This document shows, piece after piece, positions 26,098 through 35,765 of a DNA stretch of 64,000 bases. Each line of letters opens with the position of its first letter. Position 1 is the stretch's first letter. Made by a program: the position numbers and the translations under genes. The notes beneath the pieces were generated by a model. It made no database searches. It was not told where the DNA came from and worked only from the letters and a program-made list of their open reading frames with translations. Source of the DNA: Flavobacteriales bacterium (GTDB lineage Bacteria > Bacteroidota > Bacteroidia > CAIKAF01); contig JANWKT010000036.1 in assembly GCA_025451235.1 (NCBI GenBank), positions 1-64,000 on the forward strand. The letters are read 5' to 3'.

Positions 26098-27828
26098 ATG
26101 AAAAAGATTTTGTTGGCCACATGTATTGTGGCCTTTTCCGCTTTATTGAATGCCCAAACCAATACCGATAGTCTTAAAACCAAAAAGAAAAAAGACAAGA
26201 AGGTTCAGGATGGTTCCAATGAAGTAAACTGGGGACAGATCCATGGTAATTTTGGATTTGATGGTCAGTATTATTTCACTGATTCACTTATTGGGGCACC
26301 CACCGTTCCGGAAAAATTCCGGATGAATGGTTTTCTCAACCTGGTTTATACCAATGGTAATTTTTCGGCAGGTGCAAGGTATGAAGCCTATTTGCCAAAA
26401 CCTTTGTTGGGTTTTGATTCGCGGTACGAAGGACAAGGGATCCCTTTTCGATATGCCAGTTATAAGTTAGGAGGATTTGAAGCTACTGCAGGAACCTTTT
26501 ATGAGCAATTCGGGAACGGATTAGTATTGCGAGCTTATGAAGAAAGGTCATTAGGGTTTGATAATTTTATTGATGGATTCAGAGCTAAATATACCCCCAT
26601 TCAGGGAATTACTTTAACAGGTTTAGTAGGTAAACAACGCTTTTTTTGGAAATGGAGTCCAGCCCTCATCAAAGGATTCAATGCGGATATTAATTTCAGC
26701 GATCTTTTCCCTAAACTCACCGAAAAGAAAATTAAACTCATGATAGGGGGAAGTTTTGTTTCCAAATACCAGGACAACGAAGATATTGCCAACCCTCTTA
26801 ATTCCACACAGCAATTGAACCTTCCGTTAAATGTAGGTGCCTGGTCTGGTCGGTTTACATTTGGAGTAGGAAGGTTTACCATGACTTCCGAATTGGCGTA
26901 TAAGATCAACGATCCCAATTATACCAATCGCTATATTTATAAACCCGGATCCGCATTTTATTTTTCGGCTTCCTATTCACAAAAAGGTTTAGGTATAACC
27001 TTACAAGCCAAAAGAATTGAAAACTTTGATTTCCGTTCGGATCGCAACATGACCGGCCAGCCACTTCTCATGAATTTTATCCCTATGCTCAACAAACAGC
27101 ATACCTATGCACTTGCAGCTACCGTTTATCCGTATGCTGTGCAAACCAATGGGGAATTAGGGTTTCAGGCAGATGTAAATTATACCACTCCTAAATGGCT
27201 TAAGAAAAAATATCCTACACAGTTCAACCTGAATTTTAGTATGGTGAATGCATTGGATACAGTGGGTACAGGTGATCTATATGGCTATAGAACGGATGTA
27301 TTCGGTTTTGGAAGACAACTCTACATGGACGCGAATATTGAGATCTCCCAAAAAGTAAGCAAGGCAGTGAAGTTCAATTTTATGTATATGTTTCTATATG
27401 TAGATAAGAACCTGGTGCAAGGTTTTGGAACTACACCCAGGATCATTCAGTCTCATATAATAGTGGCGGATGTGAGTTATAAATTCCTGCCTAAACATAC
27501 CATTCGTTTCGAGGTACAAACCTTGCAAACCAAACAGGAAATGGACCATTTGGATGATAGGACCAATGGTAGCTGGATGATGGGATTGATGGAGTATAGT
27601 TTTTCGCCTCATTTCTTTGCATCCATTATGGACCAGTGGAATTACAACAATCCCAATCCTGATTTCCAGATCCATTATATAACAGGGATGATTGGGTATA
27701 ACAATGGATCCACCCGGATCACCCTTTCTTATGGAAGACAGAGGGCCGGAATTATATGTATAGGGGGAGTATGCCGACAAGTACCTGCATCTAATGGTTT
27801 TACCCTTTCAATTATGAGTAGTTTTTAG
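26098..27828 (+). CDS. DUF6029 family outer-membrane beta-barrel protein
   Basis: 576 residues. Signal peptide (MKKILLATCIVAFSALLNAQ), a Lys-rich segment (KTKKKKDKKVQDG), then a long run of amphipathic beta strands with aromatic ends (NWGQIHGNFGFDGQYYF, GAFYEQFGNGLVLRAYEERS-like GTFYEQFGNGLVLRAYEE) and a terminal aromatic residue (SIMSSF), as in outer-membrane barrels. The pattern fits DUF6029, a Bacteroidota family of unknown function. Located between tlpA-like and Omp28-related genes. Confidence 0.82.
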   Translation: MKKILLATCIVAFSALLNAQTNTDSLKTKKKKDKKVQDGSNEVNWGQIHGNFGFDGQYYFTDSLIGAPTVPEKFRMNGFLNLVYTNGNFSAGARYEAYLPKPLLGFDSRYEGQGIPFRYASYKLGGFEATAGTFYEQFGNGLVLRAYEERSLGFDNFIDGFRAKYTPIQGITLTGLVGKQRFFWKWSPALIKGFNADINFSDLFPKLTEKKIKLMIGGSFVSKYQDNEDIANPLNSTQQLNLPLNVGAWSGRFTFGVGRFTMTSELAYKINDPNYTNRYIYKPGSAFYFSASYSQKGLGITLQAKRIENFDFRSDRNMTGQPLLMNFIPMLNKQHTYALAATVYPYAVQTNGELGFQADVNYTTPKWLKKKYPTQFNLNFSMVNALDTVGTGDLYGYRTDVFGFGRQLYMDANIEISQKVSKAVKFNFMYMFLYVDKNLVQGFGTTPRIIQSHIIVADVSYKFLPKHTIRFEVQTLQTKQEMDHLDDRTNGSWMMGLMEYSFSPHFFASIMDQWNYNNPNPDFQIHYITGMIGYNNGSTRITLSYGRQRAGIICIGGVCRQVPASNGFTLSIMSSF

Positions 27829-27854
27829 TAAATTTGAATATTAGACAAACAAGT

Positions 27855-28775
27855 ATGAGGTTAGTAAAAAATAGAATGTTGATTACCGGGCTGGTATCTA
27901 TGGCATTGTTCATGTTCGGTTGCGATTATATCGATGCACCCTATACTGTGCCTGGACCTAATGGATGTACACAGGCAACGCCTACTTTTACGCCCAGGAC
28001 AAGTCCGGTGCGAAAAGTATTGGTGGAGGAATTTACCGGACATAGATGCGGCAATTGCCCAAGAGGAGCCGAAACCATTGCTACTTTGCAGGGAACCTAT
28101 GGTCAGCAGGTAGTTGCTATAGCCCACCATACATTTAATCTTCCACAGTTTACAGAGCCATTGGCCAATGATACCATTACCAATCCCGAACTACATTATT
28201 TATATGATTTCCGTACTCAGGAATCGAAGGTGATCGATGAGGACTATGGGGTGAACACGATGGGTGTTCCCACCGGATTTGTAAATCGAAGGGATTTTGG
28301 ATCTGGTGTAGTAATGGCTTATACATCTTGGCCTTCGAGGGTGGCGACCGCCTTGTCGGCTCCTCAGCAAATGGATATCCAAATGGTGGCCTATTGGACC
28401 CCTGCAGACAGTAATATCTGTGTTTTTTATTTTGTGGAGGTGTTGGAAAACATGACTGGCAATTTTAAAATTGCTTTATACCTTACTGAAGACAGCATTA
28501 TTAAATGGCAAAAAGATTATAATGTAATTCCCAACGATATTGAGTTCTATGAGCATAAACATATTATGCGCAAAGCGATTAATGGAGTTTATGGAACTTC
28601 AGTTACCACCAATACTTCGGTAATGGATGGAGAAACATTTATTGAAGGATATTCCACCAAAATTGATCCCTCTAAGTTCAATATCAATCATCTCCATGTT
28701 GTAGCTTTTGTGTATGATGATAATAACCTTACCAAGGAAGTCATCCAGGCAGAGGAGATCAAGCTCATACCTTAA
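27855..28775 (+). CDS. Omp28-related lipoprotein with thioredoxin-like CxxC
   Basis: 306 residues from the ATG at 27855; an in-frame TTG at 27834 is rejected. The lipobox MFGC places the lipidated Cys at 23. The Omp28 domain starts with KVLVEEFTGHRCGNCPRGAE (active-site-like C65-G-N-C68), followed by VVAIAHHTFNLPQ and a GVPTGFVNRRDF cis-Pro-like loop. It is an envelope lipoprotein and the third gene of the tlpA-like operon. The redox role is inferred from the fold only. Confidence 0.87.
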   Translation: MRLVKNRMLITGLVSMALFMFGCDYIDAPYTVPGPNGCTQATPTFTPRTSPVRKVLVEEFTGHRCGNCPRGAETIATLQGTYGQQVVAIAHHTFNLPQFTEPLANDTITNPELHYLYDFRTQESKVIDEDYGVNTMGVPTGFVNRRDFGSGVVMAYTSWPSRVATALSAPQQMDIQMVAYWTPADSNICVFYFVEVLENMTGNFKIALYLTEDSIIKWQKDYNVIPNDIEFYEHKHIMRKAINGVYGTSVTTNTSVMDGETFIEGYSTKIDPSKFNINHLHVVAFVYDDNNLTKEVIQAEEIKLIP

Positions 28776-28900
28776 GTTTTAGGGCGGGATCCTGGTAACT
28801 ATAAGAGAAGGGATATCATCTAACCAATAGTCTAACAGTCACTTAAAGGATCTGGAGGAAGCAAAAAACTGGCTCCTTCCTACCCCTCTAGCTCTGCCAT

Positions 28901-28931
28901 TTTGCTTTATTCATTCGTTTATCTATATTTG
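28901..28931 (+). promoter_or_regulatory. Promoter of the rimP-nusA-infB operon (TTTG-N19-TATATTTG)
   Basis: TTTG at 28901-28904 and TATATTTG at 28924-28931 with a 19-nt spacer match the Bacteroidota housekeeping consensus exactly. Transcription would begin a few bases downstream, about 45-50 nt before the rimP ATG. Confidence 0.7.
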
Positions 28932-28951
28932 TGCTGAAATAGACTTGTATG

Positions 28952-28975
28952 AAAGGGGGCAATAGCCCCTTTTTT
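28952..28975 (+). terminator. Terminator-like hairpin in the rimP leader
   Basis: AAAGGGGGC (28952-28960) pairs with GCCCCTTTT (28965-28973) across an AATA loop, with one G-T pair, and the T-run continues to 28975. It sits after the promoter and 10 nt before the rimP ATG. It may end the upstream operon, or act as an attenuator of the rimP operon. Confidence 0.6.
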
Positions 28976-28985
28976 ATTAGAAAAA

Positions 28986-29450
28986 ATGGATAAGCAGACG
29001 ATAGACGCCTTATTGCAGAAAAAGCTGGCAGAGTTGAATCTTTTTTTAGTAGAACTCAATGTTTCGGCCGATAATGTAATCACCGTGTATGCGGATGGAA
29101 TGGAAAATATTTCGGTGGAACAATGTACAGCCATTGCCCGCTATTTAAGAAGTGAGCTGGGAGAAGCGGCCGATAATTTTGAAATTACTGCTTCATCGCC
29201 AGGATTGGATAAACCTTTTCGTCATATGAATCAATATTTGAAGAATATTGGCAAATCGGTAGAAATAATTACAGCAGAAGGGAACAAAATAGAAGGAAAG
29301 ATCAATACGGCCAACGAAAAAGAAGTAGTGATCAATCCTTTTAAAAAAAGGAACCCTAAAAACAAAGCACAAAAACCCGAAGTAAGCGATCAACTTGTTT
29401 CGGTTGAAATGAATAACATTAAGCAAACTAAAAAATTAATAATTATCTAA
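28986..29450 (+). CDS. rimP: Ribosome maturation factor RimP
   Basis: 154 residues, the normal length. It assists maturation of the 30S subunit in the cytoplasm. The N-terminal alpha/beta domain carries the family's VSSPGLDKPFRH-type motif (seen as ASSPGLDKPFRHMNQYLK), followed by an SH3-like C-terminal domain (GKSVEIITAEGNKIEGKI). It is first in the conserved rimP-nusA-infB operon, with nusA starting 10 nt after its stop. Confidence 0.95.
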   Translation: MDKQTIDALLQKKLAELNLFLVELNVSADNVITVYADGMENISVEQCTAIARYLRSELGEAADNFEITASSPGLDKPFRHMNQYLKNIGKSVEIITAEGNKIEGKINTANEKEVVINPFKKRNPKNKAQKPEVSDQLVSVEMNNIKQTKKLIII

Positions 29451-29460
29451 AAGTCAGATT

Positions 29461-30714
29461 ATGGATACAGCGAATTTGATTGAATCGTTTTCCGAATTCA
29501 AAGAAGTAAAGAATATTGACAGGGTTACCCTGCTGAACATTCTTGAGGACGTGATTCGCAATATGATCATTAAAAAATTCGGAGACGCCGATAACTTCGA
29601 TATTATTTTGAACGTAGACAAGGGTGACCTTGAGATTTGGCGTAACCGCGAGATTGTAGATGATGAGTTTGCAGAAGATAGCTTCGATTATGATCCGAAC
29701 AAACATATTGCATTGAAGGAAGCCCATAAAGTGGAACCTGATTTTGAGATTGGCGAGGAGATAACAGATGCCTTTAAACTGGAGGATTTTGGAAGAAGAT
29801 CGGTACAGGCTATGCGTCAGAACTTAATTGCCAAGATCAATGACCTGGAAAAAGACAATGTATTTAAAAAATACCAGGACCGTGTTGGAGAAATTATTAC
29901 CGGTGAAGTTTACCAGGTATGGAGAAAAGAGATCCTTGTTTTGGATGATGACGGAAATGAATTGGTATTGCCTAAAAGTGAAATGATCCCATCTGATTTT
30001 TATAAAAAAGGAGATACATTACGTGCAGTGGTTTTAATGGCTGAAAGAAAGAACAGTAGCTTAGTGATCACCTTGTCCAGGACCTCTCCTATATTTCTTG
30101 AAAAATTATTTGAACAGGAAGTACCTGAAATTTTTGATGGAATTATTACCATTAAAAAGATTGTTCGCCAACCGGGTGAAAGAGCCAAAGTGGCGGTTGA
30201 ATCTTATGATGACAGGATTGATCCGGTAGGTGCCTGTGTGGGTATGAAGGGTTCGAGGATTCATGGTATTGTAAGAGAGCTTCGCAACGAAAATATAGAT
30301 GTAATTAATTTCACCAACAACAACGCATTGTTCATTCAACGGGCATTGAATCCTGCGAAGATCACCAATATTAAACTGGATGAGGAGCGTAAGGCCGCCA
30401 ATGTATATTTAAAGGCCGACCAGGTTTCTTTGGCCATTGGTAAAGGTGGATTGAATATTAAGCTGGCCAGTAAGCTTACCGGATACGAAATTGAAGTATA
30501 TCGCGAAGATGTGGCTGATACTGAAGACGTGGCATTGGATGAATTCCGTGATGAAATCGAAGATTGGGTAATTGATGAATTAAAAGCCATTGGTTGCGAT
30601 ACTGCCAAATCGGTTCTTGAGCTTACCAAGGAAGACCTGGTAAAAAGAACAGACCTGGAAGAAGAGACCATTAACCATGTAATGAGTGTTTTAAAATCAG
30701 AATTTGAAGAATAG
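29461..30714 (+). CDS. nusA: Transcription termination/antitermination factor NusA
   Basis: 417 residues, the usual Bacteroidota length. It binds RNA polymerase and nascent RNA, affecting pausing, termination and antitermination. Visible in order: the N-terminal RNAP-binding domain (to about 130), an S1 domain (GEIITGEVYQVWRKEILVLD), two KH domains (DPVGACVGMKGSRIHGIVREL and VSLAIGKGGLNIKLASKLTGY), and a C-terminal helix-hairpin-helix remnant rather than the full acidic repeats of E. coli. It lies between rimP and infB. Confidence 0.97.
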   Translation: MDTANLIESFSEFKEVKNIDRVTLLNILEDVIRNMIIKKFGDADNFDIILNVDKGDLEIWRNREIVDDEFAEDSFDYDPNKHIALKEAHKVEPDFEIGEEITDAFKLEDFGRRSVQAMRQNLIAKINDLEKDNVFKKYQDRVGEIITGEVYQVWRKEILVLDDDGNELVLPKSEMIPSDFYKKGDTLRAVVLMAERKNSSLVITLSRTSPIFLEKLFEQEVPEIFDGIITIKKIVRQPGERAKVAVESYDDRIDPVGACVGMKGSRIHGIVRELRNENIDVINFTNNNALFIQRALNPAKITNIKLDEERKAANVYLKADQVSLAIGKGGLNIKLASKLTGYEIEVYREDVADTEDVALDEFRDEIEDWVIDELKAIGCDTAKSVLELTKEDLVKRTDLEEETINHVMSVLKSEFEE

Positions 30715-30775
30715 GATTGTTTTGTACATTGATAAAAACTAAAAATAGATAACTTAAGAACGAGAGAATTAAAAT

Positions 30776-33538
30776 ATGTCAGAAACAAAAACTTTAAGAT
30801 TAAGTAAAGTTGCCAAGGAATTGAACGTTGGGCTCCATAATATTGTGGAATTCCTCAGTTCGCATGGTCAGCATATTGAATCTAATCCTAATGCTAAAAT
30901 AGATGAGATTCAATATGAACTTCTTCTTAAAGAGTTTCAATCCGAAAAACTGGAAAAGGAAAAGGTTAAACATGTAAATACAGGAATTTCCGGAAAGGTT
31001 TCGGTTAATCTGGATGAGAAATTAAAGAATGAAAAATACATTGATGCGGAGGACGGAAATGAAGAGGTATTGATCAAGGACGCATCGATGAAAGGGGGCG
31101 AAAAGAAGGAAGAGGAGAAAGTAGTAAAAAGCAAAGTGGAAAGTCCTGAATTGAAAGTAGTAGGGAAAATAGAATTAACGGATAAAAAGAAAACCAAGAA
31201 GACAGAGGAAGCGCCTAAAAAGAAAACAGAAGCAAAAGAAGATGCTACCATCAAGGCGAAGGATGAGAAGAAAACCATAACTACGACCATAGAGAAAGAA
31301 GTAGAGGAAAAAGTGGTTGTAGAACCGGAAGTCGAAGAGAAAGAGATAGAAACGATCAAAGCCCATGTAAAAAAACTGGAAGGCCCCACTATCTTGGGAA
31401 AAATTGAATTACCTAAAGACCAGCCTAAATCGCAGGCCGATCTTTATAAAGATGATATTAAAAAAGAAGGCGAAAAGAAGAAGCGCCAGCGGATTAAAAA
31501 GGATCCGGTAAAAAAAGTAGATACACAGAACTTTAATTATAACAAGGACAACAAAGGAACCGGTGGTGGCGGGTCTACCTTTAAAAAATCAGGACCTCAC
31601 CATAAAGGAACCGGAACGAAGACCATCAAGCCTGAAGTAACGGATGAAGATATCCAAAAACAGATCAAGGAAACCCTGGCACGTTTAAGTGAAAGAGGTA
31701 AATCCAAATCTGTAAAACTTCGGAAGGAAAAACGAGGCCAGATCCGCGAAAAACTGGAAGAAGAAGCTTTGCAGGCAGAAGCGGATAAAAAGATCATTAA
31801 GGTGACTGAGTTTGTTTCGGCACACGAATTAGCCAGTATGATGGACGTATCCGTAACTGAAGTTATTTCGGCTTGTATGAGCCTGGGTCTATTTGTTTCC
31901 ATCAACCAACGTTTGGATGCTGAAACCATTTCTATTATAGCAGAAGAATTTACCTATACAGTCAATTTCGTATCTGCAGAGATCCAGGAATCCATAGAGG
32001 AGGAAGAAGATGACGAAGAGGATCTATCTACCCGTTCTCCTGTAGTAACGGTAATGGGTCACGTAGATCATGGTAAAACCTCTTTGCTCGACTATGTACG
32101 TAAAGCAAATGTAATTGCAGGTGAAGCCGGAGGAATTACCCAGCATATCGGAGCATACAATGTTACCCTCGAAGATGGAAGACATCTTTGTTTTATTGAT
32201 ACTCCGGGTCACGAGGCATTTACAGCCATGCGTGCCCGTGGAGCTCAGATCACAGATATTGCCATTATTGTTATTGCAGCTGATGATAGTGTAATGCCAC
32301 AAACCGTAGAAGCAATCAACCATGCGAAAGCCGCTGGTGTTCCTATCGTATTTGCCATTAATAAAATTGATAAGCCTGGAGCAAACCCTGATAAGATCCG
32401 TGAAGCATTGGCCGCGATGAATTTCTTAGTAGAAGAATGGGGTGGTACTTACCAATGTCAGGAAATTTCAGCTAAACAAGGCCTGCACATCGATAAATTA
32501 TTGGATAAAGTTTTATTGCAGGCTGAATTTTTAGACCTCAAAGCAAATCCTAACCGAAGAGCATCAGGTTCGGTAATCGAAGCTCAGTTGGACAAAGGGA
32601 AAGGATATATCTGTACCGTTCTTATTCAGAATGGAACGTTGCATAAAGGTGATGTAATTTTGGCAGGACCTTATAGTGGAAGAGTGAAGGCCATGTATAA
32701 TGAACGTGATATGCATATTGATGTGGTAGGTCCATCAAGTCCGGTAAGAATTTTAGGATTAACAGGTGCACCGCAAGCAGGAGATAAGTTCAATGTAATG
32801 GAAGATGAACGTGAGGCCCGTGAAATTGCGGCTAAACGTTTACAATTACAACGTGAACAGGGAATGCGTGCTAAAAAACATATTACCCTGGATGAGATTG
32901 GACGCCGGATCGCTATTGGTGATTTCCAGCAATTAAATATTATTATCAAAGGTGATACAGATGGATCGGTAGAAGCTTTATCGGATTCATTGTTGAAATT
33001 ATCTACTCAAAAAATACAGGTAAATGTGATCCATAAATCGGTGGGAGCTATTTCCGAATCCGATGTATTGCTGGCTTCTGCCTCAGATGCGATCATTATT
33101 GGATTCCAGGTGCGTCCTTCGGGAAATGCCAAAAGAGTGGCGGAGAAAGAAGAGATCGACATCCGTACCTATTCAATCATCTACCAGGCCATTGATGAAG
33201 TGAAAGCAGCCATGGAAGGTATGTTAGCTCCTGAATACGAAGAGAAAGTAATGGGAAATATTGAGGTACGTGAAGTATTTAATATTACCAAGGTAGGTCA
33301 GGTAGCAGGATGTTATGTATTGGACGGAAAGATTTCACGCCAGATGAAGATCCGGATTATCCGCGATGGTATTGTGGTGCATACAGGTAAAGTAAGCGCC
33401 TTGAAACGCTTTAAGGATGATGTAAAAGAAGTAACCCATGGGTATGAATGTGGATTATCGATCGAAAAATTTGATAAGATCCAGGTGGGAGATATCATCG
33501 AGGCCTTCGAAGAAGTAGAGATCAAGGCAAAATTGTAA
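30776..33538 (+). CDS. infB: Translation initiation factor IF-2
   Basis: 920 residues. The GTPase places initiator tRNA on the ribosome. It has an N-terminal IF2-N module ([20 protein letters not shown]), a long highly charged Lys/Glu linker (about 60-335), a second IF2-N-type module ([20 protein letters not shown]), then the G domain with [17 protein letters not shown] and NKID motifs, and domains II-IV ending EEVEIKAKL. The low-complexity linker varies between species. It is last in the rimP operon and followed by a strong terminator. Confidence 0.98.
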   Translation: MSETKTLRLSKVAKELNVGLHNIVEFLSSHGQHIESNPNAKIDEIQYELLLKEFQSEKLEKEKVKHVNTGISGKVSVNLDEKLKNEKYIDAEDGNEEVLIKDASMKGGEKKEEEKVVKSKVESPELKVVGKIELTDKKKTKKTEEAPKKKTEAKEDATIKAKDEKKTITTTIEKEVEEKVVVEPEVEEKEIETIKAHVKKLEGPTILGKIELPKDQPKSQADLYKDDIKKEGEKKKRQRIKKDPVKKVDTQNFNYNKDNKGTGGGGSTFKKSGPHHKGTGTKTIKPEVTDEDIQKQIKETLARLSERGKSKSVKLRKEKRGQIREKLEEEALQAEADKKIIKVTEFVSAHELASMMDVSVTEVISACMSLGLFVSINQRLDAETISIIAEEFTYTVNFVSAEIQESIEEEEDDEEDLSTRSPVVTVMGHVDHGKTSLLDYVRKANVIAGEAGGITQHIGAYNVTLEDGRHLCFIDTPGHEAFTAMRARGAQITDIAIIVIAADDSVMPQTVEAINHAKAAGVPIVFAINKIDKPGANPDKIREALAAMNFLVEEWGGTYQCQEISAKQGLHIDKLLDKVLLQAEFLDLKANPNRRASGSVIEAQLDKGKGYICTVLIQNGTLHKGDVILAGPYSGRVKAMYNERDMHIDVVGPSSPVRILGLTGAPQAGDKFNVMEDEREAREIAAKRLQLQREQGMRAKKHITLDEIGRRIAIGDFQQLNIIIKGDTDGSVEALSDSLLKLSTQKIQVNVIHKSVGAISESDVLLASASDAIIIGFQVRPSGNAKRVAEKEEIDIRTYSIIYQAIDEVKAAMEGMLAPEYEEKVMGNIEVREVFNITKVGQVAGCYVLDGKISRQMKIRIIRDGIVVHTGKVSALKRFKDDVKEVTHGYECGLSIEKFDKIQVGDIIEAFEEVEIKAKL

Positions 33539-33568
33539 AGAACAATATACTTTTATAACGATTTCGTA

Positions 33569-33595
33569 GGGACACATCATCATGTGTCCCTTTTT
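33569..33595 (+). terminator. Intrinsic terminator of the rimP-nusA-infB operon
   Basis: GGGACACAT (33569-33577) pairs with ATGTGTCCC (33582-33590), 4-nt loop, followed by TTTTT. It lies 30 nt after the infB stop. Confidence 0.9.
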
Positions 33596-33610
33596 ATTTG
33601 GACTGCTTGC

Positions 33611-33997
33611 TTATTCAAAACATGTTCCCTTCGCCGTCATCCACGGATGGATCTCATAAATTAATCTTCCTGCTATAATAGCTGGATCGGTATTGAGTAG
33701 ATCGATCACTTCTTTTTCGGTGGCTACATCAAAAATAAATATACCTCTCATGTTTTGATCGTCTAAAAACGGACCGGCTACCATGAGTTTTTTTTCATTA
33801 TGAAGCCGCTCCATATTATCCATATGCCCTTTTTGTATGGTGGCGGCTGTAGCTGAATCCTGGCTCCGGTTGGGCCCTTTGATGAGGAAAACCATATAAT
33901 ACTGTTTCATGTCCCATTCTTTTTTGGGCTCCGAAGTGGTTTGGGCAACAAGGGATCCAGCAAAGAGGAAGGAGATAACAAAGAATACTTTTTTCAT
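33611..33997 (-). CDS. Exported YCII-related protein
   Basis: 128 residues with a signal peptide (MKKVFFVISFLFAGSLVAQ). The rest is a YciI-like ferredoxin-fold domain: QKGHMDNMERLHNEKKLMVA, GPFLDDQNMRGIFIFDVAT and NTDPAIIAGRLIYEIHPW all fit, including the conserved His and Asp. YciI-like proteins are small, often of unknown catalytic role; export is less common than cytoplasmic forms. It follows the T9SS gene with a 4-nt gap, so it is the third gene of a minus-strand operon. Confidence 0.83.
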   Translation of the reverse strand: MKKVFFVISFLFAGSLVAQTTSEPKKEWDMKQYYMVFLIKGPNRSQDSATAATIQKGHMDNMERLHNEKKLMVAGPFLDDQNMRGIFIFDVATEKEVIDLLNTDPAIIAGRLIYEIHPWMTAKGTCFE

Positions 33998-34001
33998 ATA
34001 C

Positions 34002-35087
34002 TTATTGTTTGATCAACCGTTTTCGCAAATAATATTTTTTACTAAATACCTCCACCGTATAGATACCGGCCGCCATCGTGGAGATATCAATGGTGGAACT
34101 CAAGGGCTGCTGTTTTACGATTCTTCCATATATATCCATGAACCGTACCTGGTAATTTTCCAGATCGTCCTGTAAAAACAATTGGATCATATCCTGAGCG
34201 GGATTCGGATATAGTTGTAGTTGTAAAAAAGGATGTTCTTCAATGGCACCCACATATATTTCAATCGTATCAATACCCAAACAACCCAGAGAATCATAAC
34301 ATTCTGCCCTGTATTCTATAAAGGGCCAAAGATTATCCAGACTTCCCGGAACTCCCCAGCTATAGGTTACACCCGTATCTACTGGTGCCGAACCATTGCT
34401 GATCGTATCTACAAAATAAAAGATACATTGATCGCAGTTGGTGCAATCATGATTAAAAAATACATAACTGGAGAAACCATCCCAATCTGGCCAATTCGGT
34501 TCAAAAGGCGGAAGAAGAATGATAGGAATGGTTACCCCTAGTGATTGCAAAAAATCAGGACATAGCGAAGGGGCTCCTGAAACGGTATAATTCCCTGTTT
34601 GGGTTATTTGGATAATATTACTTGTCTCACCAGGAATAGGATTTCCGCTTTCGTACCAGGTGATATTGGTATCATAGGGCAATCCTAATTCCAATTCTAC
34701 GACTGTCCCAGCGCAATAATACGATTCTCCACTTCCACCTGTCATTACCGCCGGGGTATTGTGGATCACATAGGGAAGAAGGAATACCCACCCATCCACT
34801 AAAACCGTATCACTATTCTCCGTACATGCACTAAGAGTAGCTGCCACATAAAATTGAGAACCCGCATCATTGGAGGTTACCTGCAAACTTTGACTCGTAG
34901 CTCCAGGGATAAGTACTCCATCTTTATACCATTGATAGCTATCATATACCTGCGTGCTGAGCATAATCGTATCATTGGGACATAAGATCGGAGCGGAAGG
35001 ACTGATGGTGGCTGTAAACGGACATTGTGAAAAGACCATTCCAGATGAAACTGCGTAAAATGCAGCCAGTATGATGAGCTTTTTCAT
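34002..35087 (-). CDS. Secreted Ig-like T9SS protein
   Basis: 361 residues with a signal peptide (MKKLIILAAFYAVSSGMVFSQ). Ig-like segments follow (CPNDTIMLSTQVYDSYQWYKDGVLI, then ATSQSLQVTSNDAGSQFYVA), the typical xxYQWYKDG pattern, with a second unit near residue 150 (NITWYESGNPIPGETS). The C-terminus is a type A T9SS domain (LQLYPNPAQDMIQLF ... GIYTVEVFSKK). Its ATG overlaps the stop of the PqiA-like gene by ATGA, so translation is coupled. Confidence 0.85.
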   Translation of the reverse strand: MKKLIILAAFYAVSSGMVFSQCPFTATISPSAPILCPNDTIMLSTQVYDSYQWYKDGVLIPGATSQSLQVTSNDAGSQFYVAATLSACTENSDTVLVDGWVFLLPYVIHNTPAVMTGGSGESYYCAGTVVELELGLPYDTNITWYESGNPIPGETSNIIQITQTGNYTVSGAPSLCPDFLQSLGVTIPIILLPPFEPNWPDWDGFSSYVFFNHDCTNCDQCIFYFVDTISNGSAPVDTGVTYSWGVPGSLDNLWPFIEYRAECYDSLGCLGIDTIEIYVGAIEEHPFLQLQLYPNPAQDMIQLFLQDDLENYQVRFMDIYGRIVKQQPLSSTIDISTMAAGIYTVEVFSKKYYLRKRLIKQ

Positions 35088-35596
35088 TCTATACTTTTTA
35101 TGGGTTTCATCAAAATTAATGCAATTATATTTAATATTACATAAGCTGAAAAATAATAGAATCCAATTTCCAGCTGTGCAGTAAGTACTTTATTAAAACT
35201 AGTATATAAAAAAGCAATGATCACGCCTACACAAAATACATCGGCCATAGCAAACTTGCCTATGAAAGAAGCAAACCTGTAAACACCTGATCTCTGGTTG
35301 AAAAGATAAATGAGGGTAAGAATGGTTTTCAGACTTGGAACTACAATAGCGAAGAGACCAATCAACATTCCTACGAAATACATCTTATGCTCAAACAGCA
35401 TTCTCATGGCTTGAGGAATATTATAGCTTACAGTTTTATTGAATTTTTCCGCAATGGAGTTGCCGAAAAAACTTCCGATCAATCCTCCTCCATCCATTTT
35501 AATATCGATCTTAAAGGTCATAAAAGGATAAATGAGCCCTAAAACAAGGAAAACAAGAGAAGCACAGAGCAAAACGAGACCGATAGCTTTTTTCAT
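35084..35596 (-). CDS. Paraquat-inducible protein A (PqiA)-like membrane protein
   Basis: 170 residues with four hydrophobic segments. The segment GKFAMADVFCVGVIIAFLYT matches the conserved GKWAMxDVFxVxxxxA signature of PqiA/YebS proteins, and VVPSLKTILTLIYLF the preceding P-x-x-K-T helix. It is about one PqiA half (full PqiA has two), an inner-membrane protein associated with envelope lipid transport in Proteobacteria. It is first of a three-gene minus-strand operon. Confidence 0.72.
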   Translation of the reverse strand: MKKAIGLVLLCASLVFLVLGLIYPFMTFKIDIKMDGGGLIGSFFGNSIAEKFNKTVSYNIPQAMRMLFEHKMYFVGMLIGLFAIVVPSLKTILTLIYLFNQRSGVYRFASFIGKFAMADVFCVGVIIAFLYTSFNKVLTAQLEIGFYYFSAYVILNIIALILMKPIKSIE

Positions 35597-35612
35597 ATTT
35601 GGAATATAAAAT

Positions 35613-35620
35613 CAAAAATA
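35613..35620 (-). promoter_or_regulatory. -7 element for the PqiA-like operon
   Basis: Minus-strand TATTTTTG fits TAnnTTTG and lies 16 nt before the ATG at 35596; no clear -33 TTTG is visible. Confidence 0.4.
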
Positions 35621-35738
35621 ATAAAATTGAAGTACAACCCGTAAAGAGTTGATTGTTAGCGGATAATATCGATAATTACCATTATGAAAAGAAAGTTAAT
35701 TAAGTAGTTTTTTATTCCATTCCCAGTCAAAATATTCC

Positions 35739-35746
35739 TAATTTTG
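35739..35746 (+). promoter_or_regulatory. -7 element upstream of sucA
   Basis: TAATTTTG fits TAnnTTTG and lies 19 nt before the sucA ATG. The -33 region has no clean TTTG. Confidence 0.4.
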
Positions 35747-35765
35747 GTCAATTCTACGTGTAAAT

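Noticed and set aside
30937-31389. 150-codon frame antisense to infB, rich in Phe and Ser
   Set aside because: It is the complement of the Lys/Glu-rich IF-2 linker; low-complexity coding sequence often leaves the opposite strand open.
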